From contig CM040085.1 of assembly GCA_022496805.1 (NCBI GenBank), forward strand, positions 22,473,811 through 22,537,810: a stretch of 64,000 bases of DNA, given 5' to 3'. Within the stretch, counting starts at the first letter, position 1. Every line of letters begins with the position of its first letter. The notes under the pieces are model-generated. The model was not told where the DNA came from and did not search any database. It worked only from the letters and a program-made list of their open reading frames with translations. Made by a program: the position numbers and the translations under genes. Source of the DNA: Pohlia nutans. Its lineage: Eukaryota > Streptophyta > Bryopsida > Bryales > Mniaceae. Shown here one piece after another: positions 55,890 to 64,000 of this stretch.

Positions 55890-56520
55890 GAGGTCAATAT
55901 AAGGGTAAGTAAAACTAAACTAGAGTGGGAAGGGTTACATCAAGGTAAATACAAGTAAATAAGGTAAAGTGAAGGAAAGAAAAAGATAAATTGGATCAAA
56001 TTGAGATATTAAAGTTAAGACAAGGATGAAAAGGTTAATTCAAACTGAACCACGCAATCTAAAATCAAATCAATGAGAATGAAGGTAAAATAGGGCAAGG
56101 AGAGAGAGACAAAGTTAAATAAAAAATAGAGTGGGATAACCCAAAATTATATCAAGGCAATTAAAGGTAAATGAGGCAATGTTAAAGGTGAGTTTGAAGG
56201 TAAATTAGGTTGAATCAAGGGAAATAAAGGGGAATTGGTTACATATGGCAACTAAGACAAATGTAGGTACAATGAGTGACCTAAGGGGAATCTAAGAGAC
56301 ACTAAGGAAAATTGAGGCTAGCATGAGGAAAATTAGGTAGATTAATGGGAAATTGGGTGAACAAGTTAAATAAAAGGAACTAGGTTAACATGAAGTAATT
56401 AAGAGTAAACTAGAGAAGAGACGGATAAACTAAGGAGTAAAGAAAGGAGGTTGCCCTAGGGTGAACTAGTTCAAAACTGACAAAAAATAACAAAGTAATC
56501 AAGCCATCCAGAAAGTAAAT
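55890..56520. repeat. Purine-rich degenerate repeat DNA
   Basis: Loose AAGGTAAAT and AAATTAGGT-like phrases dominate. Similar sequence lies left of the SINE (about 53700-53780), consistent with the SINE having landed inside it. Confidence 0.5.
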
Positions 56521-59319
56521 AGAGAGAGTAATATGTTAGGCAATGGCCACACAAGTGGTTGTGAATGCAACCGCTTAATCCAAAGTGTTCATGAAACACT
56601 AAATTCAATCACATTGACTAGTTACTCACTAACTTGACATCACATCACATGATCAATAAATTAAATTACCGTGTACTAAAACCAATCTAGAAGCTTGAGG
56701 CACCCAGGAAATTGAAGGTTATGGAAAGCTTGAATCCTTAGCTACGGCAAGAAGGATTACACGAAAAGCATGACTAAAAACTCATCATTGCACTCGTAGG
56801 GTCTGAAATTAAGCCATATTGTTCTATAAGTTGGAAATCCAACATTGAAATGTAAACATCAAACGGGAAAAATAGGGGATTGCCTGAGGGTCACATCACA
56901 TTCTTTCAACTAACCAACTAGTGAGCCAATTCACTCCATCAATTGCTTAGTTGGTTGGAATTCCATCTTTGACATGAATATGACACGGCCAACACAACAC
57001 CACATAAACTCAACCAACAATCTTAAAAAATGCAATTAATATTGCTATTAATTAAGCCAATCAATCACAATGACAAAATGAACCTTTAAGGATTGTAAAA
57101 TCGGTTGTTGACCCTCGATGTAGAGCTTGTTATCTCAACCAAAGGTTGAATCCTCAAAGTTTGAACTCCCTTCCTTGTCACCAACAACAATGGGCTGTCG
57201 AAGAGCTTGTAGTCTTTCTACAAGAAATCCACGCCAACATATTGTTACAAATGCCACCGCTAGAGACTTTGAACCAACCACGAGCTTGAGAAGGCTAATC
57301 ACCAAAACAACTGCGAATCAAAAATTGACTAAGCCTTGGTCATTTCAACTCACTAGCGAAGGTTGAACATTGCCGACCACCCTCACCAAGAGCCGGATCA
57401 ACACATCCAAAGACCTGATTCACAAACTAAAGGACAAAAATCCATTGAAGGATTGATTGATGTAGTTGAGACGATTAGACAAGAGCCTCGATTGAAGATC
57501 GGATCGGCTTCAATTACAATCAATCAAATGAATTGATATTTTACCAAAGTTTGGATTTGCCACTATGCCGCTAGATCTTCACGCTCATCAAACCAGTCTT
57601 CAACTACCACCATCAACTTGATCCGCTATAATCTTGTCCTTGTCCAAACTCCACAACAATACCATGACCGTCACAACATTGCGTCGCTCATCACCAAGTA
57701 TGCACAACAACACTTGACCAAAAGCCTCAATCTCCTCTCGAAACCCCGGCCAAGGGACTAGCTGTTTCTTTATCTCTCTCCCTCTACCGCCAGGGTTTCG
57801 CCATGTTCTAAGAAAACTAACCCCTTCTCTGCAGATACAACAAAGGATTTGAATCCTCAACTGCACAACTTCATCCATCTATGGATTCATTCATTCATGA
57901 ACTCAACCATCTAATTTTCTACTCTAGATAAACTCCCTTCCACTCCTAGTTAACTATGGATCAAATCCATCTTTAATTCTAAAGCTTAGCATTGTCCTAA
58001 ATTCTAACACACCTAAACCCTCATCGAGAGTACAAGTTAACATCACCCTTTTAAATACCCAACTTATGGCAATAAAATACCAAAACCCATGGTTAAGTAA
58101 ACAAAACCTACTAACTTATGAATTTCAAGCAAGTATTCCAATCCATGGCAAAATCTAAATAAGATCACAAAATAGTCTACAAAAATACCCCAATCATTCC
58201 GATTTGATAAAACACCACAAATAAAGATTAGGAATATAGAAAAGATTACCAAATACCATGATAATTGTTTACCGTGGGTCGTGAACCGGTTGGGCGGTTC
58301 ACATACGGTGGATTCAAGAATGTTATGGCCTTCATTGTCTTGGTACTAATGAGAAAAACAAACGGTTCATTTTCAGGGACAATCATTTGTAATAGAATGG
58401 TATCTAAAGACTTCATTTTTATTTATTTTTGAATTGACACAAATGAAAGGAGTTTTCATTGCGAATAGAAAATACTTTTATGCCCTCCTTCAAGGCTTCA
58501 TTTTTTTCTGCAACAATGAACATTCGGGAAGATATTGAGGAATGCCAATAACTTTCCTCCATTGTCAACATTCAACCGATTTTTCACATGGCTACTTTGA
58601 CTTTTGCCTTTGTTTAAAACTAGAATTTATAGAAATATTCTTAAATTTTAAAACAATATTTAGCCTAAGTATGGGTTCAAATTTGAATCCGTTTTTGGAT
58701 AATTAAACCGGTTCTCATGAAACTAGCCGCCGGTTCTTCCCGGCAATACTATACTCAGTGCTACCGTCAGTTGAAACGGACAACAACTGTATAGTATACA
58801 TAACGTACATATAATCAATACTAAAATATGCAGTGGTGCTCAAGTCAACGTCAGAAGTGCCTCCCCTAGGAAAGCAAACTCCCTCTCATGAAAGATGTAC
58901 CCAAAAAAGCACCAACGTGGGCCCTCTGAGGCAGGACCACCCAGCAGTCAACACATTATTGGGGAAGAGTTCAACCAGCTCATACAGTCCAGGCAGAGCT
59001 ACCCGAAATCAGGCGAGAAACGAGACATCATGGACCACATAATCAAGGATACATATCGACCACTGTAGACACGAGATCATCAGTTTCCCAGATCTACTGA
59101 GACAATTTCACCGAGCACCTCATCGCATGGGAGCCATTTGCAAACGTAGACTACAATCTGGCATGAATTGGATCGGAGCTAAATAACTTATGCACACTCC
59201 TTCCAAGCTCCGATCAACGCATCGACTTATGTACGTGTGTCAATGTGCGTGCAGGGAACAATAATTTAATCAGGTGTGCCTTTACTTCCCTTTTACCCTG
59301 GCAATTAAGGTCGTTCAGA
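56521..59319. other. No recognised gene
   Basis: Frames of 60-92 codons at 57127-57366 (plus), 57600-57878 (minus), 58064-58252 (minus) and 58833-59042 (plus) lack recognisable domains and splice-supported extensions. A small hairpin (GTGAACCGGTTGGGCGGTTCAC-like) lies at about 58270-58300. Confidence 0.4.
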
Positions 59320-59502
59320 CACTACTAGCTAAGGTGTCACCTCTCACTCGCGAGAATCTGAAACAGTGTCAGAATTTACTGTACACGTTTGTCCTGCTTG
59401 ACGAATCGCACTCATCAAGTCTTGAGCGCCTGGGCAGTGAGTGCGAAGTGGCGCCGTTTGACTCATAGAATGAGTGAAAAGCGACGCCTTCTCTTTGTAG
59501 TG
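59320..59502 (+). mobile_element. CACTA-like MITE, copy 3
   Basis: Starts CACTACTAGCTAAGGTGTC, ends GACGCCTTCTCTTTGTAGTG, flanked by AGA on both sides (59317-59319, 59503-59505). Same family as the pair near 36 kb; 183 bp. Confidence 0.85.
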
Positions 59503-60291
59503 AGATGCAAGTTTGATGACAAAGGCAATTAGTACGATCGAATTTAATCCCATTGCAAGTAGGTCCACGTCCATGTATCATACTGCACTAGTTGCGTTTG
59601 ATTTGCCAATGCTTGCTTGCTTTCTCTAGAACCCTAAGTTTCATCGAACCGCAGCTCTTCACTCAGAGGGTGATTTTCCGTGCTGCCTGGCATACATAAT
59701 ACAAGTTCAGATCGGTTCATCTCAAAAGGAACTGCTAGGCGACCTGCCTTCCGTACATTTCTATGTACATGTCTCTTTACTCTCGAAATGGTGATCTAAT
59801 TCATCTTGAAAAGAGATCTTTTTTCTGTTTCCAGATTCCCCACTTACAGTACAATGACTGCAACAGAAAGGAATCTACTTTGCCCAACTTTCGTCTCTCG
59901 ATCACTTTTATTTGTTGGCCAGCCACTTGCACAGAATCTCCTCCTGCTGCTGCATGCAGCACGGACTTCGACAATGACCGCCATGTGTAAAAGTTCCCAA
60001 TTATGTTGCATTTGCATGGTCCAGGCCTTTGTCTACCACCTTCGAATTTCATCGTCATCCTCAGTTTGTGGAGATTCGATGCTTTAAATAATGCTCTATG
60101 CCCACCGACCACTTTGGGAAGGCAATTTATTTACAACATCCAACTCAGTCGAAGGGATCTCGTACGTGCCTGTGGCATGGATATTAACCTGTGCTGCATG
60201 CATTCCGTCAGTTGTCGATCGACACGTGGTTGGCGTTACAACACGTGGCTGAGAAGAATAATGGCCGCCCCTCAAATGTGCTGATGATCGA
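59503..60291. other. 3' flank of the five-exon gene
   Basis: Overlapping short frames without domains. Probably holds the 3' UTR of the minus-strand gene; no clear poly(A) signal was pinned down. Confidence 0.35.
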
Positions 60292-63200
60292 TCAGACAGC
60301 GCTGGTGAAGCCCAGAGAGGAGAAAATGGAGACGAGCACGTGGCGGAGTCCGGGCTGGTTGCCACGACCCACAATGTGGAGCAGGCCCTCGGCCTTGTGG
60401 AAATGCTTGCGGTGGTATCGGTAGATGGCCAGAATCTCCTCGCCCTCCGTGGTCACGAAGCACTTGAGGTACACGTGGTCTTTCTCCTTCGTCCCTTTGA
60501 TGAACAAGTTCTGCAAGTCCAAGTCGATTCGGCTCGATCCAACCACCTGGATGCTCGTCCGGTACGTCTGCTTTCGACACTCCGTCTTCTCCTTGGCAAT
60601 GTCTTTGTTGAACCGGAGCAAACTGCCGGCTATTGACGCCACGTTGGCCACCAACAGATCGTCGTATGTGATGAGCACGGTGTCTTGCGCTGCCTCCCAG
60701 CCCCATCCACCTCTTTCTATCTTTACACGAGCAGACTGTCATGTCATACAATTAAACCGTCAACAATATTTCAGAATATTTGAATCTCATCCTCTCTTTT
60801 ACTTTGAGCACTTGATCGATACCAGATGTTTAATTAAATGCTCGGCCATTAATTACCTGCAAAATTTGACTATATCCACGATCGTTGCTCTCTACTCTGG
60901 AAATAAGTCCCACATCGTCTGTCCTCCATGTGCGAGGGTAGGAGAGCTCCACAGTGTATCCGGATTCGCCATTCACCTCCGTCAGAAGAAGAACCACACG
61001 CTTTTTCTTGTACAGCCTCCCAGCAAGATTGTGAATGGGCACCAAATATGTGACTACGCCATATGAGAGCCGTACTTCTCGAGAAGAACCGTAGATCACG
61101 ATGTTCTTCAAGGTCTGAAAGCAAACCTAGTAGAATTAGTTGAGATCATAATCTACACCTGTCCAGTAAAAGTTGCCGAAACAGGGGTTGACCTAAAGTA
61201 CAATAAATCTCTGGTATGGTAACTGGGTTGAAACGCTGAGCATTGATAGAGTCCCGCTTTAATACTAATTAATAATTTACCAATTCATGCCAATGATTCT
61301 GCACTAGATTATTTAAAGCAAATGAATGAATATTCACAAACGTACTCACCTGTTCATAATGGTCGACTAGTTTGACAGTCTGGTCATGAAACCTCCATGA
61401 AAAATCACTGAATTTCTCCTGCGTCTTGTGCGTTCTGTGAGTGTGGGCATGGAGTGAACGGAGAGAATTCGACATGGCCTGCAGACACACCTTCTCTATG
61501 AAAGCATACGCCTTCGTTGCATACAAGAGAATTTCTTCCAACAGCTCCTTGAAGGGATCCAGGCTTGCACTTCCCTGCGTGTGCATCGATTTTACCCTGA
61601 AAATCAGAATCAAATCCTGAAGGCTAGCTAACGTGGGTTATTACATCAATTAAACCTATGCCCCGACTGTAACGCGTTTTCGCGTTCAATAGCGTAATCA
61701 ATTTCCCTTGTCTAGAAATTCCAGTTAAAGAACTGAATGGATCGAAATCTCTAAATCCAGATGTAGGATGGACATAGGCCGAATGTACACAACATCCACC
61801 TAACTGGGCCCTATTAAGGTTCAGGTTCTTTAGATTGTTCCCATTTAACCCTCTCCTACTTTCCGACAGACTACAAAACACTGTGCCACATACACTTTCG
61901 ACAGAAATCAATTTAAAAAATTTGTTCGAAATTTCCACGTGTCATCCTGTGATTGGTTTAGGGTCGAATCTGACCCCCACTTACAGTATCATGGATACCA
62001 TACCAGGATCCTCACGACATGAACGACAAAAATAATTGAGAGCAATGTCGATCTTTCAAACTTGCTAATAACCAGTCCATATATGCGCGTGCAGAGGAAT
62101 AGAGTACCTGTATCACTAGTAGAAGGTCATGCAAGTCTTCCAGCGTCGTTAGAAGCTGATGACACCCTTCCTTGTACAGAACAGAGAGGCATTGAAACAG
62201 TTTGCACTTCTCTATCACGGCATCCACCACCTTAGTGGCTGTGTAATCGATGTCCAAGGTGTAGTCGAGAAAGGAGGTTGGCCGTGGAAGGGCTGGGCCG
62301 GTGGAATAATCATCCTCCTCCTCCGGATCTAAGATGCTGTCTCGCAGGAGCCTGACGGTGTGGAAGGCCTGGACTTGCTCGACGTGCTCGACGATCTGCA
62401 GCTGACCCGAGTGAGGAGCTGCCTCGACTATCTGCAGCTGACCAGAATGCTGCTGAGATTCGACTATCTGCAGCTGACCGGAATGTTGAGCCTGCGCTTC
62501 GACTACCGGTACTACCTGAAGCTGTCCTGACTGATTCAGCTGACCAGAGAAGTGGCTGCACACACAACCAAACAATTAAACCCTTTTTTTTATTAGCTAC
62601 GACATGGCTCAAGGAACAGGAAATTATATCCCTAGACTCATATAATTACTGTAACTGTGGTTAAAGGGCTAGCTATCAGTCAAAAATGGAGCAGCTTTCG
62701 ATGACTGACCACCATCTTCACCCAAGGCAGTTGTGCCAAACAGGACTTCAGATTCATGCATGCATAGTCGACTAGGTGCGCACAACTGAGTAAAGAGTCC
62801 TTCCGATTCAGAATTATCACGTTATTACTAGGCTCGCACGTACTCGTTGAGAAACAGAGTTCCTTTGCGATGCAGGTGTTGTAAGCAATAATTCCTAGTC
62901 TATGTGCACATTCACTCTATCTGATCTTCCGTTTGCTCGTCACTTGGTAGATTCAACGAACCTTAACACACTGCAACCAGATGAGGCCATGCCACTGATG
63001 CGACATCCTGACTACTAGCTCTCTGGGCGTTCATTCGTGAATGCAGTATAGATGTCGTCTAGAAGTCTCTCTTTTTCATATGATTAAGATGTGGACACAC
63101 TGGTTGAAGAAAGCCACACCATCATCTTGAGCTACAATAGAAATAATGATAAATTAATCAAACTCACAGACGCCGGCCAATTCAATTGGGTCACCTGGTC

Positions 63201-63434
63201 CGGGACCTGGTCCGTCGGTCGAGACTCATCATCCTTCGGAGCAGAGCGACACATATTTCGATCATGACAAGCAGCAGCAGGCCTAGGCATTAGTTACCTA
63301 GCGGCTTGAGTGATGACCTGGATCAGAACGACAGGGTTGGTGACGACGGGACACTGGATGGATGGCCCGCGCTTGCGCTTGACTCCACTCACCCAGCACC
63401 GGAACAGCTTCATCTGCACTCGCCCAAACTTCAT
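60292..63434 (-). CDS. Intact five-exon gene, 517-residue protein of unknown function
   Basis: Exons 63298-63434, 62108-62555, 61350-61616, 60857-61114 and 60292-60735 have GT-AG borders and matching phases, and join into one open frame of 518 codons including the stop at 60292. The ATG at 63432-63434 is the first in frame after an upstream stop. Residues 1-45 are basic (MKFGRVQMKLFRCWVSGVKR). About residues 46-100 hold five SGQL motifs, three of them in SGQLQIVE repeats, Gln-rich. An acidic link (DPEEEDDYSTGP) follows. Residues about 140-280 look helical (VDAVIEKCKLFQCLSVLYKE, FKELLEEILLYATKAYAFIE). The C-terminal half is a mixed strand/helix domain (REVRLSYGVVTYLVPIHNLA, EKDHVYLKCFVTTEGEEILA). 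No membrane segment or signal peptide is obvious. I do not recognise a family. Gene integrity amid transposon debris suggests selection. Confidence 0.82.
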
Positions 63435-63704
63435 ATTAATCTTGTGCGCGACCGCCTTCGGCGCCGAGCTGCCGAAGCAGTCCGACGTTTTTCTTATACT
63501 CACACCGTTCCGTCACTGTACGTGGAAGTAGACCGCAGGCTCCTGACAAGAATAGCAGAGCAATGGCAAAAGGAAGCGGTGGCAAAAGCAGCTCTGTGCA
63601 CAACCATCCACAAGAGGAAAAGCGACTCGAGAGGTGCATCACGTTTCAAGTTGGGAAGAATCTGCCGGACCGGTTCGGATATAGCCTGGCTGAATCTGGA
63701 GAGA

Positions 63705-63712
63705 TAATTATA
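63705..63712 (-). promoter_or_regulatory. Possible TATA box of the five-exon gene
   Basis: The minus strand reads GGGTATAATTATC about 270 bp before the start codon, which would place transcription start near 63675. A short upstream frame lies in the leader. Position is reasonable, but there is no independent support. Confidence 0.4.
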
Positions 63713-64000
63713 CCCTCGCTAGATGCACCGAGATTCACTCAAGATTCAAGGGAGATTCAAGGCTGCTTTGTTTCGCGGTGTAGTCTGCACGTAGCACCTG
63801 CACTGGTCGTTGCCGAGCGTGCCATGCCGCGCGTGCCTGTTGACGGACCCGGCAAATCCTACCGACCGTGGGCCTTGGACCCTATCTCCATCCTCCACCG
63901 TCGCTTCCGTCATCTCCGTCAGTCCGTCCATCAGGGATTTTTCTGCAATTTTTCATTTTTCGAATACGTGGCACCAGTGAAACAAGCGGCTAGTCTCGTA
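63713..64000. other. Upstream flank of the five-exon gene
   Basis: GC-richer DNA with repeated CCGTCATCTCCGTCAGTCCG-like steps (about 63900-63935). A 61-codon minus-strand frame has no domain. Confidence 0.35.

Overview
The window looks like nuclear DNA of a land plant. It holds a MIR319 hairpin with its own TATA box, GT-AG introns, and plant-type CACTA, hAT and Tourist-like miniature transposons. A piggyBac-like TTAA element family, a DUF7869-type gene and a bacterial-type DNA methylase fragment point to a non-seed plant, perhaps a bryophyte. That last step is inference. Most of the sequence is AT-rich, gene-poor and full of nested transposon fragments; long reading frames are rare.

Layout. 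1-1.6 kb: decayed Ty3/gypsy-like gag. 1.9-2.9 kb: a regular array of about 17 imperfect palindromes spaced about 58 bp apart. 3.0-5.9 kb: broken DUF7869-type gene, a possible transposase. 6-14 kb: AT-rich repeats and miniature elements. 14.7-15.4 kb: MIR319 locus on the minus strand. 16-33 kb: nested miniature elements, a 153-bp tandem array, and no convincing protein gene. 33.6-34.7 kb: small Pro/His-rich protein gene with a triplicated 3' region. 35.7-36.9 kb: CACTA-like pair and a TTAA element. 38.2-44.3 kb: a 6.1-kb element bounded by inverted GTGAGCR repeats; it carries a decayed beta-class N4/N6 DNA methylase-like gene (minus), a decayed SWIM zinc-finger gene (plus), and a tandem array of hairpin units between them. 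44.7-46.6 kb: partly traced exons of a two-segment membrane protein gene. 47-53 kb: more TTAA and other miniature elements. 53.8-55.9 kb: a tRNA-related SINE split by a 1.9-kb foldback with a GGGAGAGA-type core. 60.3-63.4 kb: an intact five-exon gene for a 517-residue protein of unknown function with SGQLQIVE repeats.

The most notable items are the methylase/SWIM element, the palindrome array beside the DUF7869 gene, the dense TTAA family (including three back-to-back pairs sharing one TTAA), and the split SINE. All exon structures come from reading splice signals by eye; no search or transcript data were available.
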